This document shows, in pieces, positions 35,101-42,543 of a stretch of DNA of 64,000 nt; the first letter of the stretch is position 1, and each line of letters starts with the position of its first letter. A model generated the notes under the pieces. The model saw nothing but the letters and a program-made list of their open reading frames with translations, did no database searches and was not told the origin of the DNA. The stretch comes from Thermoplasmata archaeon (GTDB lineage Archaea > Thermoplasmatota > Thermoplasmata > Lutacidiplasmatales > UBA184), in NCBI GenBank assembly GCA_021817605.1, contig JAKAUN010000005.1, positions 38,248 through 102,247 of the forward strand. The letters are read 5' to 3'. Both the position numbers and the translations under genes were made by a program.

Positions 35101-35573
35101 CCGGTAAAGAAGTAGCTGCCTCCGCCGGTCGGAGGGATCGTGTACTTGCAGCTGAACGTGCCGGTGCTGCTCGTCTTCCCCGAGCAGGCCGTGAGCAGGC
35201 TGCCGGCGCTGTCGGTCCAAGTGATCGCGAACGTCGATCCGTGGGCGAATCCCGAGGCGCTGAACGCGACCGTCGTCCCGACCGGTCCCGAGACCGGGTT
35301 GGCCGAAAGCGTCCGGACCACTGCCAAGGGGAGCATCCCGGCCGAGGAGCCGGCGGAACTCGAGGAGGAAGCCGCGGATCCCCCCGGCCCTGCGATCCCG
35401 AGATAGGCCGTGCTTGCTGCGAGAGAAGGCGCGATCAGCGACGACAGGGTGACCAGGAGGACCAACAGGCTGACGACCCTCCGGGACGAGCCTCCCGCCC
35501 AGTGGCCAGCCCCCCGGCGTGGCCCCTCCACCGGACCCCCCGGCGCCACCCCCTGCCTCAAGACTGGGCGCAT
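29118..35573 (-). CDS. Giant secreted Ig-like repeat surface protein
   Basis: The 2151-residue product starts at ATG 35573. A signal peptide (RRVVSLLVLLVTLSSLIAPSLA, residues about 31-52) is followed by a Ser/Gly spacer, 19 Ig-like repeats of about 85-95 residues, five repeats of a second kind, and a C-terminal membrane helix (YVLYGTIGGAAAAAGAAGYL) with a short basic tail. The Ig repeats share SGPVGTxVTFTGSGFxxxxxVTVxW and a Cys pair about 13-15 residues apart in 18 of 19 copies, suggesting one disulfide per domain. The second repeats follow YxVSFxETGLPxGTxWxVTV, common in Thermoplasmata exported proteins. The likely role is a stalk, adhesin or envelope protein anchored by its C-terminus. No catalytic domain is visible. 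Confidence 0.85.
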   Translation of the reverse strand: MRPVLRQGVAPGGPVEGPRRGAGHWAGGSSRRVVSLLVLLVTLSSLIAPSLAASTAYLGIAGPGGSAASSSSSAGSSAGMLPLAVVRTLSANPVSGPVGTTVAFSASGFAHGSTFAITWTDSAGSLLTACSGKTSSTGTFSCKYTIPPTGGGSYFFTGKDAPGHTAVTSFTVLASLADLPTSGTVGTVVLVSGNGFTASGSQSGALPVPVSVTWLGSVVCSDTTLGTNDLGSFTCGFPLPPSPYGTHNLTATDASKVTASAPFKVLPTFLISPRYSPTGPGYGPAGSTIAFSGTGFPASSSVAVTWSVPSACSTVSTANGNFSCSYHIPSAVPGGNYTFFATTGASGATPFPFVVTYLNATPLTTTVNGTEHFEGGGFTPNAAYSVHWLRGTVASGNTTPNGQLGPFSFTTPLLPAGSYSFRAEDAAGRSAVENLTVVPSLTAQPIGGPPGTTVHFTGVGYAADSRVTVTWANGTACAQFTNASGWFRCSFTISATTLGGSYLFTGTDALSHAAQATFTVTYLEATPSAVTNGMSINVVGGGFAPDAPLVLTVGGNILTCAGNNTGSTGGFSCPVPVSGRHAGALLVVASVTSGGTTVTASTSVLVVPQLTVSPSASAGGTVGSPVTFSGNGFAPLSSVKVTWGTSASCQTTTSTTGVFVCAVALPPTPVGIYNVVAIDGNSNYAESALRVNPALTILPVVLGTVSTTIELSATGFAASSSISFTYSFGTVAGNVCSGTTDLGGTFNCTYAIPPSENGNLSRLGFSALDGGGDRASASFQVLARLTMTPTAGPVGSILTFTGTGFGTNALVNVTWSRGFGCSATSDSLGDFSCGMALPPTPAGHLTFLGSEARKFKQGNTTKWENITSSVTFTVMPHLSLSTASAGVGSPLVLTGTGFAAAASYSVTWAQAALCSGKVSTYGGFTCYVTVPSGTAGIHRLLATDTAGDAAGALVAVLPGLSIFPLSGEVGSNFTITGSGFAGGSTVTVTWSGGSICATTTSLLGSFACSVVMPPATAGAHSFQARDPAGDSAEADFTVLTSASAGLGVTPSGGPPGTRVTFTGNGFAPSANVSVLWAPGTFCYNTSSSAGSFSCTGKIPATTAGGVYAFTASDGVGDSASVTFDVTFLTVTPSSGPSNTTVTFFGGGFAANTTLKVNWTGGLACSNTTSSSGTFSCTPKGPLPAPSPGNYTFTATVAKLTATAVFRFLPLLTLNVTEAAVGASVDLTGTGFAPSADLTVTWDGTTLCTATTTTGSHGAFDCPFKVPDTVEGSHLLVATDAAGNSANATFAVMPALVPSPASGPVGTPVTFTGSGFQAGIGVAVNGSTATVCSTTTSATGDFRCSMIVPASSAGGHVYVASEGGPPVASGTFRVTPKLTLAPLSGRVGTTLSFHATGFASQVPIQVVWSVASECSGVTNVSGSFACTFAVPVGLAGGSVNFTAVDGAGNHASAPFQVISALSAKPDFGAAGTDTTFSGVGFAPSTLVTVSWQFGSACSSTTDAQGNFICTFTIPLGTSGGPHLFTATDPKGGTAAALFVVTFLSVSPSSGPIGTPLTFTGGGFGPTSTFTLSWKDGTVCTGLTDPTGAFRCSFNLTSATIGSYLFTVRDSLGDVATTTFTVVPALLVSPTSGPEGTNVTLVGSGFPGSTSVTVSWSDSTNPVCTPTTNRSGAFSCVFPIPSVTPGPSTFTAKDPAGDQANATFLVTQPLYTVSFTEVGLPPGTAWNVTVDGLRETGTTRTLNFTEPAGSFSYSDAATGFTGAPKAGSFQVSSGAVALTISFTVNLYEVTFDATGLSGQNWSVTLGSMASGLSTVTTTGASLTFDEPNGSYSYQVGVPANFRLGATSGSLTVNGSAPPAVTLAFVEVTYVAWVNQTKLPAGTGWSVTVNGVTSLSTSASIELHLPNGSYNWVVKAAGFLATPSAGEFTIAGASPAPVAIVFSTVSYAVSFEETGLIAGSPWTVTIGGSPHTTNASSLALSLTNATYTWKVAAKGYTASPNSGSFVLSGSSPAPVTIAFTQVTYQLTINETGLPAGDNWIVLISGITSVVTNSTTSTTSVQLPNGTYSILYGAPSGYAANPLLTAVTVAGKNKGIAVSFSSTSSPPVGFLGLTGNIANYVLYGTIGGAAAAAGAAGYLLARRGGPKKGLASDFL
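29280..30459 (-). repeat. Five in-frame ETGLP-type repeats in the surface protein
   Basis: Five diverged copies of an about 75-80-residue unit with signature YxVxFxETGLPxGxxWxVTV, a Ser/Thr stretch, then LPNGxYxWxV and a closing xxPAPVxIxF. They lie between the last Ig-like repeat and the membrane anchor. Diverged at DNA level, so probably old duplications. Confidence 0.75.
30460..35324 (-). repeat. Nineteen in-frame Ig-like repeats in the surface protein
   Basis: Tandem copies of an about 85-95-residue Ig-like unit with core SGPVGTxVTFxGxGF, VTVxW, xCxxxTxxxGxFxC, a Pro, and DxxGxxAxATFxV at the end. I counted 19 copies; only the fourth lacks the Cys pair. Confidence 0.75.
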
Positions 35574-35675
35574 AGATGGGCACCCTCTATGAAGGTGTCG
35601 GAACACGCTCCCGTGTCGCAGGGCCGGGGGAGTGGGCTCCGAACGAGGCGAAGGCGAGGCGCCTCGCGGAGCGGT

Positions 35676-36116
35676 CTACTCGCTCAGAGACCGGTTCGCC
35701 GTCCGGAGCCGCTGGGCCATCTCTTGGAGGATCCCCTGGAGGACCTCGGGCTCGGACTTTGCGAACCCCCAGAACTCCCAGCGGGAGAGAACCGCACATT
35801 CGGTGGGGACGGTCGCGACGACGTCCGCGGAGCGGGGGTGCTCGTCGAGCAGCGTCATCTCTCCAAAGAACTGGCCCGGAGCGAGGCTCGCGAGGATCCG
35901 GGCGCCTTGCCGCACCTCGGCGGCGCCGCTAAGGATGACGTAGAAGGCGATCCCGGGCTCCCCCTGCTTCACGATGTTGGTCTTCGGAGGGTAGGAGATC
36001 ACCTTGGTCGACTTGGCCAGCCCCTTGAGCTGCCGCTCGCTCAGGGTGGAGAAGATCGGGGCGCGGCCGATCATGGCGGCGATGTCAACCGGGCTACGCG
36101 ACACTGGGGCGGACAC
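35676..36116 (-). CDS. Cyclic nucleotide-binding (Crp-like cNMP) domain protein
   Basis: The 146-residue product is a single cNMP-binding domain: IFSTLSERQLKGLAKSTKVI, NIVKQGEPGIAFYVILSGAA, then the phosphate-binding cassette FGEMTLLDEHPRSADVVAT. The conserved Glu and Arg of the cassette are both present. It lacks the helix-turn-helix of Crp, ending in helix QGILQEMAQRLRTANRSLSE, so it probably regulates a partner rather than DNA directly. A minus-strand TATA box (tttatct near 36137-36145) lies 25 nt before GTG 36116, supporting this leaderless start. The ligand (cAMP or another nucleotide) is not known. Confidence 0.85.
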   Translation of the reverse strand: MSAPVSRSPVDIAAMIGRAPIFSTLSERQLKGLAKSTKVISYPPKTNIVKQGEPGIAFYVILSGAAEVRQGARILASLAPGQFFGEMTLLDEHPRSADVVATVPTECAVLSRWEFWGFAKSEPEVLQGILQEMAQRLRTANRSLSE

Positions 36117-36252
36117 GCGAGCCGCATCCCTCGTCCAAGATAAAGAGCTACCGGCGGGACCGAGGGGGGACGAGGGAGTCCGCCGAACACGGGGGTCCCG
36201 CCGACCCCGCCGGCAGCTGCCTGTGGCCCGGCGCGGCGGCGCCCCGCGCGCC

Positions 36253-37671
36253 TTAGTCCGGAAGTCGGCGAGAGCCGGCGCTCGCGGCGCTTCCCCCGAG
36301 CTCGGCGATCGCCTCACGCACCGAGCGGATTCCTTCGTCGGCAAGCGCCCGCGCTCGAGCGGGCTCGGCCGCCTCGGCGAAGACACGGAAGATCGGCTCG
36401 GTCCCCGACGGCCGCAGGAGAACCCAACCCCCGTCCCGGTAGACCTTGAGACCGTCGATCGTGACCAGGCGCTCGGCGCGCGAGCCGAGGGTGGCGACAA
36501 GGCGCTCGAGCACCGGGGCATGGAGCTCTCCCGGGCACGGTACGCTCTCTTTCACCATCGCGTAGCGCGGCACCCCCTCCACGAGCTCTCCGAGCGACCT
36601 ACCGGTCCGAGCCATGAGGTCGAGGACTCCCAGGAGGGTCATGGCGCCGTCCCGGGCGAGCTGGAACGAGGGGAGGATGAGGCCTCCGTTCTCCTCTCCT
36701 CCGAACACCGCGCCGGTGCGCTGCATCTCGCGGGTGACCGCCGGCGAGCCGACGCGCGTGTAGACCACGCTCCCTCCGAGCGGGCGGACGGCGTCCTCGA
36801 GCGCCTGGGAACCGGTGACCGGCGTGACGACCACCCCGCCACCCCGTCGCTCGACCGCGTCACGCGCGAGGAGGGTGAGTATCTGCTCTCCCGGGACGTA
36901 GGTGCCGTGGGAATCGACGAACGCGGCGCGGTCGGCGTCCCCGTCGTGCGCCACGCCGAGGTCGGCGCCGACCGAAGGAACGAGGCGGCAAAGCTCGGAG
37001 ACGTTCCTCTCCGTGGGCTCGCTCGGACGCCCCGGGAACGTTCCGTCCAGGTGGCCGTTGAGCGAGACGGTGCGGCATCCGAGCCGGTGCAGGAGAATCG
37101 GGCTGGTCACGACCGACGCGCCGTTGCCGCAGTCGAGCACCACGGTGAGCTTGCGGCCGGCGACACGGTCGCGGTCGACGCGAGCTAGCAGGCCGTCCAG
37201 GTACCGGTCCCGGGCCAGGGTATCCGGGATGATCTCCCCCACGTCGGCGTAGCGGACGGTCGTGCCGAGATCCCCCGCAACGGCCTGCTCGATGGCGAGC
37301 TCCACGTCGCGGGTCACCTCGAGCCCGTCGGCAGCGATGCACTTCACCCCGTTGAACTCGGGAGGGTTGTGCGAGGCCGTGAGGATGACGCCGAGGGCTG
37401 CCGAGAGACGGGGAACGTTGTACTGGATGGCCGGGGTCGGCAGCAGCCCGACCTCGAGGACGGTGTGCCCTGCGAGGGAGAGCGTTCCGCTCATGAGGCG
37501 CGCGAGCGCCGGGCTCGAGGTCCGGCCGTCCCAGCCGACCACTACCCGCGACCGGGGCGGAAGGACGCCTCCGATAGCCCGACCTACTCGGACGACGAAC
37601 GGCGCGGTCAGCTTCTCGCCGACGATCTCGCGAATACCGTTCGTTCCGAAGAGGCGGGGGGAAGCAGGCAT
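36253..37671 (-). CDS. glmM: Phosphoglucosamine mutase / phosphohexomutase
   Basis: The 472-residue product has the four-domain phosphohexomutase build. RLFGTNGIREIVGEK starts it, the active-site loop LTASHNPPEFNGVK holds the phosphoserine, the metal loop is HDGDADRAAF, the sugar loop FGGEENGGLI, and the C-terminal phosphate loop RPSGTEPIFRVF. It converts glucosamine-6-P or hexose-6-P to the 1-phosphate for UDP-sugar production. The start GTNGIR and the GEENGG loop favour GlmM, though archaeal members may accept glucose or mannose phosphates as well. A TATA box ccttatagg sits 26 nt before ATG 37671. Confidence 0.9.
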   Translation of the reverse strand: MPASPRLFGTNGIREIVGEKLTAPFVVRVGRAIGGVLPPRSRVVVGWDGRTSSPALARLMSGTLSLAGHTVLEVGLLPTPAIQYNVPRLSAALGVILTASHNPPEFNGVKCIAADGLEVTRDVELAIEQAVAGDLGTTVRYADVGEIIPDTLARDRYLDGLLARVDRDRVAGRKLTVVLDCGNGASVVTSPILLHRLGCRTVSLNGHLDGTFPGRPSEPTERNVSELCRLVPSVGADLGVAHDGDADRAAFVDSHGTYVPGEQILTLLARDAVERRGGGVVVTPVTGSQALEDAVRPLGGSVVYTRVGSPAVTREMQRTGAVFGGEENGGLILPSFQLARDGAMTLLGVLDLMARTGRSLGELVEGVPRYAMVKESVPCPGELHAPVLERLVATLGSRAERLVTIDGLKVYRDGGWVLLRPSGTEPIFRVFAEAAEPARARALADEGIRSVREAIAELGGSAASAGSRRLPD

Positions 37672-37692
37672 CGGGTCGGAATCGATGCGGCT

Positions 37693-37701
37693 CCTATAAG
37701 G
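37693..37701 (-). promoter_or_regulatory. TATA box of glmM (leaderless)
   Basis: Minus-strand ccttatagg is centred about 26 nt before ATG 37671, fitting initiation at the start codon. Confidence 0.6.
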
Positions 37702-37846
37702 CCGTCAACCCGGGGGACGCGGGCGTCGGGCGGGCCTTCCCCTCCCCGAAGCGGGGTGGCGGGGCACGCCGGAGGTCCGCGTGCCCTCGGGGGGGTTCGT
37801 ACCCGGTGGCATAAATCGTGGCCGCGCTCTCGCTTCCGAGCGTACG

Positions 37847-39130
37847 TTGCCGGCCAGTTCTCCTCCTCTCGACGTGACGCTCGCCCGGTCGGTTGCCGGG
37901 GGGCCCGACGCCGAGGGCGAGGGGGAAGTCCCCGGCTCGCTCGCGATCCATTCCTTCGAGCTCAGCTTGCCACGGGTGACCCTGGACGATCTCGACCGGG
38001 CGTCCCGCCACCTCGACGAGGCTTGGCTCCGTGTCCGCAGCCTCTCGGACGACACCGAGGAGGTGGTGGTGCTTTCGACCTGCCATCGGGTCGAGCTCTA
38101 CGTCGTGCTCCGCTCGTCGCTCGGACTTAAGCGCTGGTCGGAGAGCCTGCCGGTCGACCGTGCCGCCTGGAAGCTCCGCTCGGGCCGGGAGGCGGTCCGC
38201 CACCTCTTCCGTGTGGCGGTGGGACTCGAGTCGATGGTCCCGGGAGAGGCCGATATCCGCCACCAGGTGCGTGCGGCGGGCCGGGGGGGCCTCTCGCGCT
38301 CTCCCCGCCCGATCCTTCGGGACCTCTTCGGTCGCGCGGCTCAGGCGGCGGACCTCCTCGCGCCACCGGGCAGCTCGGCGAGCTCGGTGGCGTCGCTCGC
38401 CGCCGAGAGGCTGGTCGCACGGCTCGGCCCCGCCCGTCCCCGGGTGGTCGTCCTCGGAGCCGGCATGGCCGGTAAGCGCGTCCTCGAGTCGCTTGGGCCG
38501 GCCGCGGAGCTCTGCGTCGTCTTCCACGACCGGCCTCCGCAACCCGCCCTCATCGCGAAGCTGGGAGCCCGAGCCGTTCCCCGGGAGCGGCTGGCCGAGG
38601 AACTCGAACAGGCCGACGCGCTCGTCTGCGCGAGCCGGGCCACGAGCTACTGCGTAGGTCCGGAGCATCTCCCGAAAGGGCGAAACCTGCTCGTGGTCGA
38701 TCTCGGGGTGCCCCGCAACGTCGACCCGTCCGTCCGGGCGATCCCGGGCCTCGAGCTCTGGGACCTCGAGGACCTGTGGAGGGCGAGGTCCCGCGGACCG
38801 GCGGGCTCCTCCCTCGATCTCGCCGCGCTCGAGGACCTCGTGGAGAGCTGCACGACGCATCTCGAGACGCTTCTTCTCGAGCCGTGGATCGCGACCCTCC
38901 GGCGTCGCGCGGAGGCGCTCCGGCGCGCCGAGCTCTCCCGGGCCCGATCCTTCCTGGGCCCGCTCGCTCCGGAGCAGGAGGCTGCGGTCGACCAGCTGAC
39001 CCGCAGGCTCGTCGCCCAGCTGCTCCTCGGCCCCTCCGAGCGCCTTCGCAACCTTCCTCTCGGGGCCGACGGGGACCAGCTGCGCCAGTTCGCCCTCGAG
39101 CTCCTCCGTCCGCGTCCGCCAGCATCGTGA
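37847..39130 (+). CDS. hemA: Glutamyl-tRNA reductase (HemA), first gene of the heme operon
   Basis: The product (427 residues from TTG 37847) has the HemA layout: VVVLSTCHRVELYVV with the catalytic Cys, GLESMVPGEADIRHQVRAA, the NADPH-binding PRVVVLGAGMAGKRVLESLG, and a C-terminal dimerisation helix. It reduces glutamyl-tRNA to glutamate-1-semialdehyde, the first committed step of tetrapyrrole synthesis. A TATA element cataaatc (37810-37817) fits a start at about 37840-37847. Possible starts are TTG 37847 and GTG 37874; homology begins at AIHSFELSLPRVTLDDLDRA, after both. The last codons overlap the hemC GTG (GTGA). The active-site segment reads CHRVE where many enzymes have CNRTE. Confidence 0.92.
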   Translation: MPASSPPLDVTLARSVAGGPDAEGEGEVPGSLAIHSFELSLPRVTLDDLDRASRHLDEAWLRVRSLSDDTEEVVVLSTCHRVELYVVLRSSLGLKRWSESLPVDRAAWKLRSGREAVRHLFRVAVGLESMVPGEADIRHQVRAAGRGGLSRSPRPILRDLFGRAAQAADLLAPPGSSASSVASLAAERLVARLGPARPRVVVLGAGMAGKRVLESLGPAAELCVVFHDRPPQPALIAKLGARAVPRERLAEELEQADALVCASRATSYCVGPEHLPKGRNLLVVDLGVPRNVDPSVRAIPGLELWDLEDLWRARSRGPAGSSLDLAALEDLVESCTTHLETLLLEPWIATLRRRAEALRRAELSRARSFLGPLAPEQEAAVDQLTRRLVAQLLLGPSERLRNLPLGADGDQLRQFALELLRPRPPAS

Positions 39131-40035
39131 CCCGAACCCTGCGGGTCGGCAGCCGACGCAGCACGCTCGCCCGCGCGCAGGCCGGTATCGTCTTCCGCGG
39201 CCTCGGACGACGCTACGCCGACCTCGATCTCAAACTCGTGACCATGGCCACAAGCGGCGATGCACGAGCGGTCCGGGGAAGCTCCCCGGATTTCACCGAT
39301 ACCCTCGACCGAGCCCTTCTCCGCGGCCGTATCGACCTCGCCGTCCACAGCGCGAAGGACCTGCCCGCGACGCTGGCCGAGGGCTTGCGGCTCGTGAGCT
39401 GCCCCCGGAGGGCGGACAACCGAGACTGCCTGGTCCTCCGGCGATCGCCCTCGGAGGGTCCCCTTGCCCACGGGGCGCGCGTCGGGTCGAGCAGCGTCCG
39501 TCGAAGGGCCCAGCTGCTCCGCTGGAGGAGCGACCTAAAGGTCGTCCAGCTGCGGGGGAACGTCGACTCTCGGCTCGCCCGGGTCGACGACGGGTCGGTC
39601 GACGCGGCGATCCTGGCGGTCGCCGGCCTCCTTCGGCTGGGAAGGGAGGACCGGATCACGACCGTACTGCCCCGTCGGGAGTTCCTTCCCGCGCCGGCTC
39701 AGGGAGCCCTCGCGGTGGTCGTGCGGAGCGACGATCGTGCTGCCGCGGCGATCGCCGCGTCCGTCGACCACAGAGCGACCTTCCAGGCCGTAGCGGCAGA
39801 GCGGGCGTTCGTCCGGGAGCTCGGGGGAGACTGCGATGTGCCGATCGGGGCCCACGCGACGGTGCGGGACGACACGCTCGTCCTCACCGGCGAGGTACTC
39901 TCCCCCGACGGAAGAAAACGGCTTCGCGGCATCACCCGCGGCCCCCGCCACAACCCGCTCCGACTCGGACGCACCCTCGGCCGGAGCCTCCTTGAGCAGG
40001 GGGCCCGCGAGCTCCTCCTCGGGCGGGGTCGGTAG
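39127..40035 (+). CDS. hemC: Hydroxymethylbilane synthase (porphobilinogen deaminase)
   Basis: The 302-residue product has HemC signatures: LRVGSRRSTLARAQAGIV, DLAVHSAKDLPATL, VGSSSVRRRAQLLRWRSD, VQLRGNVDSRL and ELGGDCDVPIGAHA, where the Cys carries the dipyrromethane cofactor. It polymerises four porphobilinogens into hydroxymethylbilane. GTG 39127 overlaps the hemA stop. The usual KEFT-like step region is compact (SSPDFTDTLDRALL). Part of the tightly overlapping hemA-C-D-B-Q-L-E operon. Confidence 0.93.
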   Translation: MTRTLRVGSRRSTLARAQAGIVFRGLGRRYADLDLKLVTMATSGDARAVRGSSPDFTDTLDRALLRGRIDLAVHSAKDLPATLAEGLRLVSCPRRADNRDCLVLRRSPSEGPLAHGARVGSSSVRRRAQLLRWRSDLKVVQLRGNVDSRLARVDDGSVDAAILAVAGLLRLGREDRITTVLPRREFLPAPAQGALAVVVRSDDRAAAAIAASVDHRATFQAVAAERAFVRELGGDCDVPIGAHATVRDDTLVLTGEVLSPDGRKRLRGITRGPRHNPLRLGRTLGRSLLEQGARELLLGRGR

Positions 40036-40044
40036 AACGTCCCG

Positions 40045-40803
40045 ATGCCACCTCGTCGAGCCCGAGTCGTATTCCTGACCTCGGGAGAGGCCCTCCCCGA
40101 CGTGGGCCCGGCCCTCCGGCGGCTGGGAGTCGGAGTGCTTCGCCTCGCGGTTCTGCGACCGACGGCGAGGGAACCGTCCCGTTGGCTCAGCGGCACGCCA
40201 CGCCCCCCCCGGGTCGACGTCGTGCTGGCCACGAGCCGACATGCCGTCCTCCTTGGGCTCCTTCCCTGGAGCCGTCTCCCTCCCGGCCCCGTTCGGGGAG
40301 TCTCCTTCTGGGCAAGCGGGCCCGGAACTGCGAAGCTCCTGAGGGAGCACGGCTTCGGCCCCGTGCGCCGAGGCCCGGGGGTCGGGGCCGCGGGCATCCT
40401 CGCGGGGCTCGCCGGCACGCCCCAGCGGATCCTCTACCTGCGCTCGGATCTCGCCGGGCCGGGGCTCGCCCGTCAGCTGCGTCGGCAGGGGCATCACGTG
40501 ACCGAGAGGGTCGTCTACGACACGAGGACCGACCCCGGGTTGGTGCGTCGAAACCATGGCCTGCTCCGTCGAGCGGACCTCCTTGTCGTCACGAGCCCGT
40601 CGGCGTTCCTGGCGCTCCGCCGCGGTCTCGGGGCCACCGAGCTCCGTGGGCTCAGGGAAGCCGTCCCCGTCGTGGTCCTGGGGTCGCTTTCGGCTTCCGC
40701 CGCCCGGTCGGCCGGTTTCCGCCGGGTCGTCGTGGTCCCACCCACGACCCCGCAACGCTTTGCGCGACGTCTCGTGCGGGAACTCGCAGATGGCCGCCCG
40801 TAG
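40045..40803 (+). CDS. hemD: Uroporphyrinogen-III synthase
   Basis: The 252-residue product has the two-lobe HemD fold with low sequence conservation: VDVVLATSRHAVLLGLLPW in lobe one, VSFWASGPGTAKLLREHGF in the linker, ILYLRSDLAGPGLARQLRRQ in lobe two, and DLLVVTSPSAFLALRRGLG with the usual SPSA(F) turn. It closes hydroxymethylbilane with ring-D inversion. The call relies partly on position between hemC and hemB. ATG 40045 follows the hemC stop by 9 nt, and the 3' end overlaps hemB by 14 nt. Confidence 0.88.
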   Translation: MPPRRARVVFLTSGEALPDVGPALRRLGVGVLRLAVLRPTAREPSRWLSGTPRPPRVDVVLATSRHAVLLGLLPWSRLPPGPVRGVSFWASGPGTAKLLREHGFGPVRRGPGVGAAGILAGLAGTPQRILYLRSDLAGPGLARQLRRQGHHVTERVVYDTRTDPGLVRRNHGLLRRADLLVVTSPSAFLALRRGLGATELRGLREAVPVVVLGSLSASAARSAGFRRVVVVPPTTPQRFARRLVRELADGRP

Positions 40804-41815
40804 ACCCCCCGGTCGCGAGGAGGAGAAGGCCTCCTCCCGGCTCCCTCGGCACCGTCCGCGGCGGCTCCGCCGCAGCCCTGCGCTGCGGGAGTGGGTGGCC
40901 GAGAGCGATCCCGAGCCACGTCGGCTCGTGCTCCCGGTCTTCGTCCGGCCCGGCAGCGGGCCTCCAACCCCGGTCGCGGGGTTCCCCGGCGTGAGCCTCT
41001 GGCCGATCGAGGCGCTGCCGAAGCTCGTCCGTGGCCTTTCCGACGACGGCGTTCGAGCGGTCCTCCTCTTCGGCACCGCCCGAAGGAAGGACACGTCGGG
41101 GAGCGAGGCCCGCTCGGCCGAAGGAGCGGTGCCTCGGGCCGTCACGAGCCTCAAGCGCCTCGACCCTTCGCTGGTCGTGGCGACGGACGTCTGCCTGTGC
41201 GCCTACACCTCGCACGGTCACTGCGGGGTACTCCGGGGCACGGCGGTCGACAACGACCGAACGATCGCCCTTCTCGGGACCGTGGCAGCTCTCCATGCCC
41301 ATGCCGGCGCCGACCTCGTCGCGCCGAGCGCGATGATGGACGGGCAGGTCGGAGCGATCCGGGCTGCGTTGGACGACGCGGGTGCCCTCGAGACGGCGAT
41401 CCTTGCCTACTCCTCCAAGCATGCCTCCGCCCTCTACGGACCCTTCCGCGCCACCGAAGGCTCGGCTCCGAGCTTCGGGGACCGCGCCAGCTACCAGATG
41501 GACTATAGGAACGGCCGCGAGGCGCTTGGGGAGATGGAGCTCGACCGGCGCGAGGGGGCGGACCTTCTCATGGTGAAGCCGGCGCTCACGAGCCTCGACC
41601 TGCTCGCCCGAGCCCGGGCTCGGTTCGATCTGCCGCTCGCAGCGTTCCAGGTGAGCGGGGAGTATGCCATGATCAAGGCGGCTGCCGACCGCGGGTTCCT
41701 GGACGAGCGCTTGGCCGTCCGGGAGACCTTGGGGGCGATACGTCGCGCCGGGGCGGACGTGATCGTGAGCTACTACGCCCGAGAGTTCGCGCGGTGGACC
41801 CGGGAGGGCGCATGA
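40790..41815 (+). CDS. hemB: Porphobilinogen synthase (delta-aminolevulinate dehydratase), Zn type
   Basis: The 341-residue product shows HemB motifs: LVLPVFVRPG, the zinc-binding DVCLCAYTSHGHCGVL (three cysteines), IAYSSKHASALYGPFR-like AYSSKHASALYGPFR with one catalytic Lys, and LLMVKPALTSLDLL with the Schiff-base Lys, then SGEYAMIKAAADRG. The three-Cys site marks the Zn-dependent class. It condenses two ALA molecules into porphobilinogen. The start ATG 40790 is the first after which homology holds; about 35 basic residues precede the core. Its stop overlaps the next ATG by 4 nt (ATGA). Confidence 0.93.
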   Translation: MAARRPPGREEEKASSRLPRHRPRRLRRSPALREWVAESDPEPRRLVLPVFVRPGSGPPTPVAGFPGVSLWPIEALPKLVRGLSDDGVRAVLLFGTARRKDTSGSEARSAEGAVPRAVTSLKRLDPSLVVATDVCLCAYTSHGHCGVLRGTAVDNDRTIALLGTVAALHAHAGADLVAPSAMMDGQVGAIRAALDDAGALETAILAYSSKHASALYGPFRATEGSAPSFGDRASYQMDYRNGREALGEMELDRREGADLLMVKPALTSLDLLARARARFDLPLAAFQVSGEYAMIKAAADRGFLDERLAVRETLGAIRRAGADVIVSYYAREFARWTREGA

Positions 41816-42543
41816 GCGAAAGCGGCTCCCGCGGCTCGGAAGGAGCCCTCGAGGGCCCCCGGGACCTCGTCAAGTACACGTTCTACCGGCTGCGGCCGGA
41901 GTGGCGCCGGCTCTCCGAAGAGGACCGGTCGCGAGGGAAGCAGGCGCTGGCGGCGATCCTCGCCCGTCCTCCCGACGGCGTGACGTCGAGGACCTACTCC
42001 CTGGTCGGGCTCAAGGGGGACGCCGATCTTCTTCTCTGGGCGATCGCCGCCGAGATCCCTCCGCTCCAGGAGTTCCACGCCCGCGTGGCGGGCAGCCCGA
42101 TGGGAGGCTACCTCGACGTGAGCTACTCGTATCTCGGCATGGCCCGTCGGTCGGAGTACATGGGCGGGCACGCTCACGGCGGGGAGGGCTCGTCGACCAC
42201 CCGGCGCCCCCAAGGTAGGCCGTACCTGTTCGTCTATCCGTTCGTCAAGAAGAGGGAGTGGTACTCGCTCCCCTTCGAGGAACGCAGGCGCATGATGGGG
42301 GAGCATTTCCGGGTGGGACACCACTACCCGACCATCGATATCCACACCGGCTACTCCTTCGGGCTCGATGACCCGGAGTTCATCCTCGCCTTCGAAGCCG
42401 ACGAGCCGGGGCTCTTCCTCGATCTCGTCTACGAGCTGCGTTCGAGCGAGGCGAGCCGCTACACCGAGCTCGAGACGCCGATCTTCACCTGCCGACTCGT
42501 CGGGCCGGCCGAGGCGCTCGGCCTCGCTGACGGGATCCCGTGA
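41812..42543 (+). CDS. HemQ-like (coproheme decarboxylase / chlorite dismutase family) protein
   Basis: The 243-residue product matches the HemQ/ChdC family: VKYTFYRLRPEWRRL at the N-terminus, TYSLVGLKGDADLLLWAIA, YLFVYPFVKKREWYSLP, then FRVGHHYPTIDIHTGYSFGL and FILAFEADEPGLFLDLV. The segment MMGEHFRVGHHYP holds candidate heme-ligand His residues. In bacteria HemQ decarboxylates coproheme III to heme b, the last step of the coproporphyrin-dependent route. Position between hemB and hemL in a tight operon supports a role in heme synthesis rather than chlorite detoxification. The archaeal function is inferred. Confidence 0.85.
   Translation: MSESGSRGSEGALEGPRDLVKYTFYRLRPEWRRLSEEDRSRGKQALAAILARPPDGVTSRTYSLVGLKGDADLLLWAIAAEIPPLQEFHARVAGSPMGGYLDVSYSYLGMARRSEYMGGHAHGGEGSSTTRRPQGRPYLFVYPFVKKREWYSLPFEERRRMMGEHFRVGHHYPTIDIHTGYSFGLDDPEFILAFEADEPGLFLDLVYELRSSEASRYTELETPIFTCRLVGPAEALGLADGIP

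Noticed and set aside
41812-42543. Chlorite dismutase for chlorite detoxification
   Set aside because: It lies inside a heme operon with overlapping genes and follows the HemQ pattern.
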